Of a DNA stretch of 64,000 bases, positions 45,300 through 55,236 are shown one piece after another. The first letter of the stretch is position 1. Each line of letters begins with the position of its first letter. This DNA comes from Siphonodentalium dalli (lineage: Eukaryota > Mollusca > Scaphopoda > Gadilida > Siphonodentaliidae): positions 41,861,835-41,925,834 of the forward strand of contig CP136066.1 of the NCBI GenBank assembly GCA_032622095.1, in the 5' to 3' direction. Under the pieces are notes generated by a model that did not search any database, was not told the origin of the DNA, and saw only the letters and a program-made list of their open reading frames with translations. The position numbers and the translations under genes are program-made.

Positions 45300-47360
45300 A
45301 CGATATTAGTGCTAACTCATTTGGCGTGTCGTGCAATCTCGATCGGTTTATTTATAACGTAACAAACTGTTCAATAATCCTAATCGTAGTCGTTATGTTT
45401 CGCGAAAGGTTTTTTTTTATTGGTTTTTTTTTGGCTCACGTGAATTTTACGGATTCGAATAGATGTTCGCATCCGTTACTCTATACACCCGTCAGTTGCG
45501 AAACTGCTCTATTACCAGAATCCTCTTCTTTTTTTCAGAAAATTAAAACCCGTCTCACCCGCATGTCTTATCAGTATAATATGTTAATCGGTTATATGTT
45601 TATTTATGTTTATGCTATCAATTAAACGCACATGGGTCATTCGAACCGCCAAATTGTGTTTACGTAATTTGAAGGAGTGGATACCATAAGTAGATATATG
45701 CACCAAATATTGATATACCGGCTTCAGATATGCTCACATACCATTTTCAATGCTTTTTCAAATTTTCGCCAGAAGTGAGATAAACGCTCTTTATTTCTAC
45801 CATATCAGGAATAGACTAACTCGGAACGCTCTTTTCTGCTCCATGTCGTGCAAATGTCTGGGTTTTTTTGTGGGACACCGTGTTCGTAGTTTTCTTTTTC
45901 ATAACTGCAATATGCATTTTTTTGGATTAAAGAATGCTCGAAGAAAAGTAGTTCAAATATGTATCGAACTATTTCCATACTGGGAACAATTCAAAAGCGA
46001 ATAATATCATGTTCATTTATAGGAGCGCAAATCGCCATGTGGCTTTAATATCATATCGAACTTAGTACTGACTATGACCTGATAACAACATAATTAAGTA
46101 CAAAATAATCACGGCAAACAGAATCGTATAAACTTACGGTGCGTGGCAAGAAATTTGAACGAAACGATCTTCTCACAAACGGACTAATATATAGTAAATT
46201 CTGCGATAAAAATTGACCGTCCAGTAAATTTACGACTATTAATAGCCATCTGTACTCGTTATCAGTACATGTTCATTATGTGAAAGGTGTCTATTGTTGA
46301 ACAGCAAATTGAAACTCAGATGTGAAGAATTCGTTATTGAATGTGAATATAATAACAGTTCTACCGAATACACGTCTCGACTCCGATGAACTGAGACTCA
46401 TAAGGCTGCGTTCACACACTCGCACATTTGTTTGATCTCTTTTTCAGGCATATCGTCATAGAAAACTACCTGGTGCCAGAATATAAAGGGAAACATTGCG
46501 TATAAAATGCATTTTTTTCAAAGCTACCGCAAAGAGAAGTAAAATTCCTGTACTCCCACATGAAACGGTGCAACTTACTTTATGGATTATTCTTGTGAGA
46601 CAATTTAATGCTATTTTAGGCAACTTTCGGTAACATCGTGTAACTACAACGCTTTTATTTCTCGTAGAGTTAGCTGTACCGGTGCCTTTTACAAGCATTT
46701 TGGAGTTCGTGTTCTGGCACATGATATATTTCTATATCGAAATTGCTGCAAAAATGGCAGGCATATGTGCGAATTTGTGAACGCGACATAATAGCCAAAA
46801 ATAAAATGGTCGGCAATGACAACCGACAAAACAATAATATATCCAGTAAAATCAAAATATAATTCGATAAACAATTAGTAGGAGAAGACATTATAAATTA
46901 CCACAATAATTAAATTTTCGGCAACTAAATCGAGCGGAAGGAAACAAAGTTGTAAAACTTTAAAACAAATATCGTATTGTGACCACAGTACACGTAGTAT
47001 ATTGCGGAGATTGTCATTATACCGTATACGTGTATAAAATTGAAACATATAATCTTTAACAGGTGATTACGAGTGCGCTCGTATTTACTATGCGTTATTT
47101 GAGAGCTACGGGCAGACATTTCCGAATAACATTATAACGCACTGTTGGACACCTTCGATACTTTCGACCGGAAAAGGACGAAAATATGTTTTTTCCCAAT
47201 GTTTACGGAAAACCTTTCAACAAATTATATTCTCAAGAAAGACGTCGACATCCAATGCGCACAAAAGTTACATAAAGTTAACTTTAAATTAAAAAAGATA
47301 CCAATATTTCTTATCAATTTAAAAAGTGGGCTGTTTTTGTAACGTGATTGCTTGGAAAAA
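45300..47360. other. No gene recognised
   Basis: Several 60-130-codon ORFs on both strands (the longest is 45224-45625 plus, 133 codons) show no domain, signal or repeat I recognise. The long one overlaps the 126-bp duplication and has a low-complexity Phe-rich middle, so I do not call it a gene. Confidence 0.4.
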
Positions 47361-47363
47361 CAT

Positions 47364-49250
47364 TCTATCGACCAATGTATTACCATTCTATCGACCAATG
47401 GATTAACATTCTGTCGACCAAAGAATAACATTATATCAACCAATGGATTAACATTCTATCGGCCAATGAATTAACATTCTATCGACCAATGGATTAACAT
47501 TCTATCGACCAATGGATTAACATTTTATCGACCAATGGATTAACATTCTATCGACCAATGGATTAACATTCTATCGACCAATGGGTAACATTCTATGGAT
47601 AACATTCTCTATCGACCAATGGATTAACATTCTATCGACCAATGGATTAACATTCTATCGACTAATGAATTAACATTCTATCGACCAATGGATTAACATT
47701 CTATCGACCAATGGGTAACATTCTATGGATAACATTCTCTATCGACCAATGGATTAACATTCTATCGACCAATGGATTAACATTCTATCGACCAATGGAT
47801 TAACATTCTATCGACCAATGGATTAACATTCTATGGATAACATTCTCTATCGACCAATGGATTAACATTCTATCGACCAATGGATTAACATTCTATCGAC
47901 CAATGAATTAACATTCTATCGACCAATGGGTAACATTATATCGACCAATAGATTAACATTCTATGGATAACATTCTCTATCGACCAATGGATTAACATTC
48001 TATGGATAACATTCTCTATCGACCAATGGATTAACATTCTATCGACCAATGGATTAACATTCTATCGACCAATGAATTAACATTCTATCGACCAATGGGT
48101 AACATTCTATCGACCAATGGATTAACATTCTATGGATAACATTCTCTATCGACCAATGGATTAACATTCTATCGACCAATGGATTAACATTCTATCGACC
48201 AATTAATTAACATTCTATCGACCAATGGATTAACATTCTATCGACCAATGGATTAACATTCTATGGATAACATTCTCTATCGACCAATGGATTAACATTC
48301 TATCGACCAATGGATAACATTATGTCGACTAATGGATTAACATTCTATCGACCAATGGATAACATTCTGTCGACTAATGGATTAACTTTCTATCGACCAA
48401 TGGATTAACATTATGTCGACGAATGGATTAACATTATATCGACTAATGGATTAACATTATATCGACCAATTGATAGTATTCTATCGGCCAATGGATTAAC
48501 ATTCTATCGGCCAATGGATTAACATTATATCGACTAATGGATTAACATTCTACCGATCAATGGATTAACATTCTATCGACCAATGTATTAACATTCTATC
48601 GATCAATGGATTAACATTCTATCGACTAATGGATTATCATTCTATCGACCAATGGATTAACATTTTATCGACCATTGGACAACATTCTCTATCGACCAAT
48701 GGATTAACATTCCATCGACCAATGAATTAACATTATATCGACCAATGGATAACATTCTGTCGACCAATGGATTAACATTCTATCGACTAATGGATTAACA
48801 TTATATCGATCAATGGATTAACATTCTGTCGACGAACGGATTAACATTCTATCGACTAATGAATTAACATTCTATCGACCAATTGATAACATTTTATCGA
48901 CCATTAGATTAACATTATATCGGCCGATGGATAACATTATATCGGCCAATGGATAAACATTATATCGACCAATGGATTAACATTCTCTCGACCATTGTAC
49001 ACTCTATCGACCAATGGATTAACATTCTATAGACCAACGGATTAACATTCTACCGGCATATGGATTAACATTCTATCGACCAATGGATTAACATTCTATC
49101 TACCAATGGATTAACATTCTATCGACCAATGGATTAACATTCTATCGACCAATGGATTAACATTCTATCGACCAATGGATTAACATTCTATCGACCAATG
49201 GGTAACATTATATCGACCAATAGATTAACATTATATCGACCAATGGATGC
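47364..49250. repeat. 1.9-kb satellite of a 23-bp unit containing CCAAT
   Basis: About 80 units with the core ATTCTATCGACCAATGG followed by ATTAAC. Shortened variant units (CTATGGATAACATTCTCTAT) occur at 47593, 47723, 47831, 47961, 48000, 48130 and 48261, many about 130 bp apart, which gives the left half a higher-order period. Units become more divergent to the right (48300-49000) and regular again near 49080-49200. Confidence 0.95.
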
Positions 49251-49256
49251 CAGACA

Positions 49257-50560
49257 GTGTGGTTTGTTTATGTCGTTGTTCGTGGTATATCTGTGTGTTT
49301 AAACCGACGCATATTGGAATGTTTTATATCTTTGCCGGATTTGTGGGGTGGGCGACAATTGTCGATTGTTGTTGATTTACCTGTATGATATGCACCAGAT
49401 GCCAAATAAATGCCAATGGTGTGTATGATCGCTTGTGAAGTGAATTTAGGTATCTATGAGTTGTTATACATTTGTGAGGTTAATTTAGGTATTTGTGAGT
49501 TATAAACTTCTAATGTTAATTAGGTATTTATGAGTTGTTATACACTTGCGAGAAGCCCACCAACTGAGATGGGTTGGATTTTAGATTTCATCTCACAACT
49601 AAAAATATATATAAAACGTTCTCCGTTCTCCAATTGGACGCTGTGATCACACCAAAATACATCTATTTTCCTTGTCTCGCGAATGTACTTTCTACGTATG
49701 TGTAGCATGTAACATCACCTGAACCAATTAGTGTGCATAGAGATGTGCATATAAGGTGTATCATATTTGGCAACACCACTTCAAAAGTTTTTGACACCAC
49801 ATTTTGACTCCGATACTTTGGATTCTCATCACCATGTCAAAACTTAATGTTTATCATATTAACCCCATGCTTCAACTGAGATCTATAGCTGTATTTCAGT
49901 GACAACCGCTCCGGCTATCCAATCAAAGTCAAAACGATGGCTGATTTATTTGTTGGAACCGTAAAATTTTAAAACAAATTCATCGTTCTGAACACTACGC
50001 ATGCATGGGTGGAACTCACAAACTACTAATAAAAGTTGTGTCTGCTACTCGCCATTTACCATCTAAGTTGCACATGATTCAATTTCTTTTATTTGCAGTT
50101 CGATCCGTATTACTTAATTCCAACTTCTTACAATACCGATCGATCTTTCCAACTAGCCGTGATAAAACAAATCTCTAATTCGTATTGTCACGGTATATGT
50201 TCTGTTTTCCCGCGAATTGAATACATCGGTCAGCGGGAACACTGAATATATCGCACATCACTATAACTTGGGCTTTAATTAACTACTTCCCGGCCAGCGG
50301 GATCACGTTTAGATTGAAAACTTCTAACTTTACCTGTCGAGCATAATTTCAGATCATATTATTCCTCACGGCATTATAAGTCTTTTATGCCTTACGTGTC
50401 AAGTTTGAATTATTTGTTTTCAATCTAAACCTCCCTATTGGCGTATAACGTTCACGAACGGCATTTATGACCGCGGGTGTCGCCACTTGGACATCGTGAG
50501 TTCCATCCATCTTTGATATGTGTCGATGAATAGTGATATTCACCTCGACACACTTGCCCG
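49257..50560. other. No gene; short inverted repeat
   Basis: No ORF of interest. GTTTAGATTGAAAAC (near 50308) and its complement GTTTTCAATCTAAAC (near 50419) bracket about 100 bp and may be a small fold-back element. Confidence 0.45.
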
Positions 50561-51340
50561 ATTCGTCATCTCCGGTTTAAACCTCCGAGTTTAAGCATGG
50601 TTTAAACCCCCATTGGCGGTCCAGCCAAACCTGGTCTAAGTGGGCGTTTAGTTGCCAGCTGATTGACTACTCCAGTCGGTGATATGAGCATGCAGTCAAA
50701 CTACCCTGCTACCAAGCGGAACAAACGGCAGGCTGATGTAATGCTTACTGACACGTTCTCAATTATCGCGTGCGAATAAATCAACTGTGACATGATAACA
50801 CCAGTCTGCAGTCGCCACTTAGATACGCCCTCACTCGATATTATTTACAGCTCCACATTTTGACTGATTGTTTGACAATTCTAAACCGCGATGAAGAAAA
50901 GACGGATTCGTCATCTCAGGTTTAGCCTCGGTAAAGATGGTTTAGCTGGACCGCCAAATTAGATGGTTTAGTTGCCGGTTTAAGCTTATAAAACACAAAA
51001 ACAATATCGAAATTGACAAAAACTTATCCCCATACACTCTATAGGTGTGAGTGCTACTTGCATATAAATTTGCAATCGAAATATGCTCGCTGTCGTTAGT
51101 ATTGATTTTCGAAATCAATAAAACGAGGCGGTCCGCATTAGGAAAGTACGATTAATTATCTCGACGATACAGAGACACTACTACTAAACCGCTAGTCTGG
51201 CTGGACCAGGTTTAAACCAGAGATGACGAATGCGTCACTTAGACCTGCGGTCTCGGGTTTAAACCACGGATTTAGCTGACTCACGGTGGTTTAAATCTAG
51301 AGGTTTACGTAGACCATGTTTAAACCTGAGATGACGAATC
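50561..51340. repeat. Inverted set of GATGACGAAT / GTTTAAACC motifs
   Basis: ATTCGTCATC occurs at 50561 and 50906, and its reverse complement GATGACGAAT at 51222 and 51330. Each lies beside a GGTTTAAACC-like word (GGTTTA in one copy), with further TTTAAACC and GGTTTA words between. The two-by-two inverted arrangement suggests nested or decayed TIR elements about 350-780 bp long. Confidence 0.55.
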
Positions 51341-51522
51341 CGGCCACCGAGTCTGTGTTTACTCGTTTCGTTTGAGTGATCGCGATTCATATCCAGTTTC
51401 GAAGAAGTAACATTTACGAACGGTTTATTTGCTTGTGGGCGTTGGAGAGTATGTTCTACTCTACCCATATATGATAAGTGTGCTGGATATTGTTAACCAC
51501 CTCGATACAGTGTGTGTTGTAA

Positions 51523-51855
51523 CTATGGTTACACACTGCAGGTTAGAAGGAACTAAATTTGGTGCAATATGCCCCTTTTATCTTTACAGGATATATCGAA
51601 CCAACATAAAAAACTATGTCAGGTGATTGGATGATACTATGAGTAAGAAAGTTGTGGGGAAACAAAATATGCTTTGCATTCTAGTAATGCTATGGTTACT
51701 CTCTGGAGGTTAGAATGAACTAAATATGGTGGAATATGCTCCTTTTTAAATTAACAGGGTATCTCGCACCACCATAGAACACTCTATCACGTGGTTGGGT
51801 GATACTATGAGTAAGAAATTTGTGGTGAAATAAAATATGTTTTATATTCTAGTAA
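51523..51855. repeat. Two copies of a 167-bp unit in the Mab-21 B 3' flank
   Basis: CTATGGTTAC starts at 51523 and 51690. Both copies continue through GGTTAGAA, GAACTAAAT, GGTG-AATATG and GGTGATACTATG-type words to TTCTAGTAAT. The last part matches the flank of Mab-21 copy A at 4110-4185, so copy B carries an extra duplication of its 3' flank. Confidence 0.8.
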
Positions 51856-51904
51856 TTCATTTTAAAGATGTTCGTGATTCTGTCCATTCAGTTTGTCTGT
51901 GAAT

Positions 51905-52290
51905 CGTATATACATGCATGGTACCTTCATCGAGTTTATGTGTGTATGGTATACACATGCATGGTACCTTCCTCGAGTTTATGTGTGAATCGTCTACACA
52001 AGCATGGTACCTTCCTCGAGTTTATGTGTGAATCGTATACACATGCATGGTACCTTCCTCGAGTTTATGTGTGAATCGTATACACATGCATGGTACCTTC
52101 CTCGAGTTTATGTGTGAATCGTATATACATGCATGGTACCTTCCTCGACTTTATGTGTGAATCGTATATACATGCATGGTACCTTCCTCGAGTTTATGTG
52201 TGAATCGTATACACAAGCATGGTACCTTCCTCGAGTTTATGTGTGAATCGTATACACATGCATGGTACCTTCCTCGAGTTTATATGTGAT
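51905..52290. repeat. Nine copies of a 43-bp minisatellite downstream of Mab-21 B
   Basis: Exact 43-bp period with anchors ATGCATGGTACCTTC (or AAGCATGG...) at 51914, 51957, 52000, 52043, 52086, 52129, 52172, 52215 and 52258. The unit also holds CCTCGAGTTTATGTGTGAAT. Copy A's 3' flank has one unit at 4236, so the expansion followed the duplication. It lies about 35 bp from the B stop codon, so a B transcript could include it. Confidence 0.95.
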
Positions 52291-52324
52291 TATGACTCGC
52301 ATTCAGCTTCAACGAATTAACAGT

Positions 52325-54321
52325 TCACGAAAAGTGCTCTCGGCGGAATGTGCCGGCCATGAATTCCATCCATCCTTGGTACAGATCTGACACTGAACAC
52401 AAATCGTCGAATGGATGAATCAAATCCAAGAAAGCTAAGTATGCCAAGTAGCATCGATGTTCTATACTATCCGGATGCAGCGTCTGCATTATTCTTCCCG
52501 TCTGATCACCTGATCCACGAGGTACCTTGATCCGAGCGCTCGTAACGAGAGCATACTCAACATTAAGGAACATTCTCTCGATAACATCACTCAATATGTG
52601 AATGTTTACATCAAAGTCGCCGACTGACACCGGCCTGAATGAGTAGGTGTCATTATTATCGAGAGGATAACATAACGTATCAATATGTTCGACTGCAAAC
52701 TTTAGCAACTCTTTTGTAATTTTATTGGGAAGTATGTCGATATTTTCCTCGCACCGATTGCTGCTTACTCGGCTGTCACCACGTGACTTATGCGACATAC
52801 CACGTAATATTTGGTCAGCAACAATGTTCCCGTATGTTTGTAACTTGATAATTATATCATCGATGAAAGATAACCATTTATTCATTAATTTTTCTGATTT
52901 TCGAAATGCTCTTCTGATAGCACAACGACCCCCTTTAGTTTTATCTGTCGATCTGATCACGAAGAACTCTTCTAAAGTTTCCGTAGCAGCATCGACAATA
53001 CGAGACATATGAAAAACAAAGCAGTCATAACTAACATAGCAAAGTTGTCTAGAATGCATCCAACGATCAGCCATCATATTAAGTGACGCATGGACTGGTT
53101 TAACTTCGTCTAAATGATGACGTCTGAGCACATGGATTGGCCACCTCATCATTACAGATGTGGATATTCGTTGTTTCATGTCATGAGATACAATCCCGGT
53201 TCCATACATGACCTCTGCTGCTTCTAGGATGTTCCCGGTGTTAGACGTATGATCCGTCCGCGTACTGATCTCGTTGGTTTCAGAGAGTTGTTGTTTACTG
53301 ATCATTGTAATTATATTTCGAGCCAGCACATCGTTGTGTGTGATGTCATTGCCGCGATATCATCAGTGATGATAATCAACCCGATCAGAGTCCACAGTCG
53401 CCTGCGGAGATATATCAGATCAGATTCCGAGACATCAGTCAACAAGTTCATTTCAGGAACAAAATAATGAGGAAGGAATCTTTCTTTTAAATACCGATCA
53501 AGTCTCTTTAATATATCCACTACTGGGGAGTCATTTTCCCAGAATCGAGCGTCCGTCTGCTCGAAATACCAGAGAGCTGACGTCTTCAGATGGTAGGACG
53601 TCAACACTCCCCGGTTAGAATCGATGACGCGTCCGATTCCCTTCAAAATTACTATACTGAGTCTCTGGTTAGCCGACATTGTTCTGAACAGCACGATCTC
53701 TGCTTTAGCGAACGACAGACAGAAATCGTGCTCACAGTCCGGGTCTAATGGAGCAGGTCGTGCTGCAATGTGAAATTCCCCGGATATTATTAGCGATATA
53801 ATGTCGTCTGATGGCCATGACCGGTCGCGTGCGGAAAATAAGCGTGCTGTCTGTGGTATTTTACTGATTCTTAGTTGTGGAACTAAGTCGGTGGTGTTGT
53901 GTAGACTATTGTATATCTTACCAACCTTTGATAATCTGTCGGCATCCTTAGTTTTTCCAAAAATCTCTTCACACATGTCTCTAACAGGATCAGCCAGCAC
54001 GTATTTCCCGTCACCCAAGATGACGTTTGGTACGAGCCCTACTAACCCCTCAGTAGATATCCGGACATAACACGGGAGGTCATGTCGGTATTTCAAGCTG
54101 GATTCATCTATTATTATGTTTCGAGGTTCGATCAGAATATCTGAATCACTTCCTGTAATATAAACTCCGCTCGTGACACTCCCTACTAATGTCATTTTAT
54201 AACGATCAGTCGACATAAGTGCTATTTGTCTACTGATACTCTTTTGCAGCAGAATCTGATTATAACGCGGAGATAGCTCTTGTGAGTCCTCACTGCACCG
54301 ACTTCGTGATGAGGACGCCAT
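52325..54321 (-). pseudogene. Mab-21 / cGAS-like receptor copy B, frameshifted
   Basis: Two abutting frames, 54321-53311 (336 codons) and 53329-52325 (334 codons), align end to end with copy A; one frameshift near 53310-53330 separates the nucleotidyltransferase part from the C-terminal extension. The N-terminal part keeps the Gly-Ser motif, the paired acids (GSDSDILIEPRN), the third acid (TTDLVPQL) and SYHLKTSALWYFEQ. Relative to A, the C-terminal part has an insertion of about 12 residues (TKGGRCAIRRAFRKSEK) and more substitutions. The upstream frame could still yield a truncated 336-residue enzyme lacking the extension. Most likely a decaying duplicate; an assembly error at one base is the main alternative. 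Confidence 0.85.
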
Positions 54322-54400
54322 AATTAATAAAGGGATACCTTACTCTGACAAACCCTTGGTGTAATGATTTTAAGACGATGTGTCATTATTAATCCACATA

Positions 54401-54533
54401 TCAATGTTCATTGTTGGACATCCCAGACTGTGTTCAGTTCACGAGAGCGAAATAAATAACATGTCGTCTTTCTGAAAACAAATGAATATAACAATGTAAT
54501 TTGGATTTTATCAGGTTTTGATATGACGGGTAG
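54401..54533. other. Insertion of about 130 bp in the promoter region of copy B
   Basis: Copy A reads ATTTATCCATATATATATAG, then CGCACGTGAATATAACGG. Copy B breaks after AATCCACATATC and resumes with AATATATAGCGTATGTGAAT and ATAACGG at about 54534. The added segment moves the TATA-like sequence roughly 130 bp upstream. No TIR or duplication is obvious. Confidence 0.7.
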
Positions 54534-54645
54534 AATATATAGCGTATGTGAATATAACGGAGATTACTTAAAGATGGATTATCTCTTTAAATAACAAATT
54601 ATAAATAGTTGCGTGGGTATAAAATAATAGATATGAACTGAAGAC

Positions 54646-55017
54646 CCCTGTCCGGAAAAGCTTCTATCAATTAATATTGATTTTATTTCGAATATTAAAT
54701 CGGGACCGTTTATGTTACTATTTTTAAAACAGACCATTCAGATGATACCATATTGCGATATAGAGCACTGGGCTGTTTCCATGGCTACGCACCGAAAGTC
54801 AAATGTTCCAGATTGATTTGTTGTATTGTTTTGTTCCACAGATATAAGCGATAATGAGTATAATTAACGTTTATTTGTGACAAAATTGTTCAAAAAAATT
54901 TCTGGTCTCTGTTAACAGTAACCACTATTGTTCGTTAGCTGAACAAACACACATCTTTAGACCAGAAACTATTCGAAATAAAATGAATATTAATCGATAG
55001 AAGCATTTCCGGACAGG
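54646..55017. mobile_element. About 372-bp MITE with long inverted arms
   Basis: The left arm CCTGTCCGGAAAAGCTTCTA (from about 54647) and the complement of the right arm (CCTGTCCGGAAATGCTTCTA, ending 55017) match over about 47 bp, through TTAATATT and ATTTTATTTCGAATA. The centre is unique. A further TCCGGACAGGG occurs at 57739-57749. Type not assigned. Confidence 0.75.
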
Positions 55018-55077
55018 AGGCTTCGATTCAAATATAATATTTTATACCCGGTAACTATATAATGCATGTTTACATAG

Positions 55078-55235
55078 AGAATAATCAATTGGTTTCGATG
55101 ATTACGTGACATAATTCACGAGGGGAGCCGGGCCTGGTAAAACCAGAGTGAGCAGAGCGAACGAGGGTTTTACCAATAGGACCGGCTACCCGAGTGAATT
55201 ATGTCACGTAATCATCGAAACCAATTGATTATTCT
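55078..55235. repeat. Fold-back with perfect 42-bp arms
   Basis: 55078-55119 and 55194-55235 are exact reverse complements (AGAATAATCAATTGG, TTTCGATGATTACGTGACAT and AATTCAC on the left). Inner sequence is partly complementary too (GGTAAAACC with GGTTTTACC, AGCCGG with CCGGCT). It abuts the 14-bp inverted repeat that encloses the recombinase ORF. Confidence 0.9.
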
Positions 55236-55236
55236 G

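Noticed and set aside
45224-45625. 133-codon ORF
   Set aside because: Starts in a recent 126-bp duplication and contains a Phe-rich low-complexity stretch; no motif.
47364-49250. Possible CRISPR-like array (short regular repeats)
   Set aside because: There are no unique spacers; 23-bp units are directly adjacent, and the context is eukaryotic.
51868-52074. 68-codon ORF with repeated peptide
   Set aside because: It is a reading of the 43-bp minisatellite.
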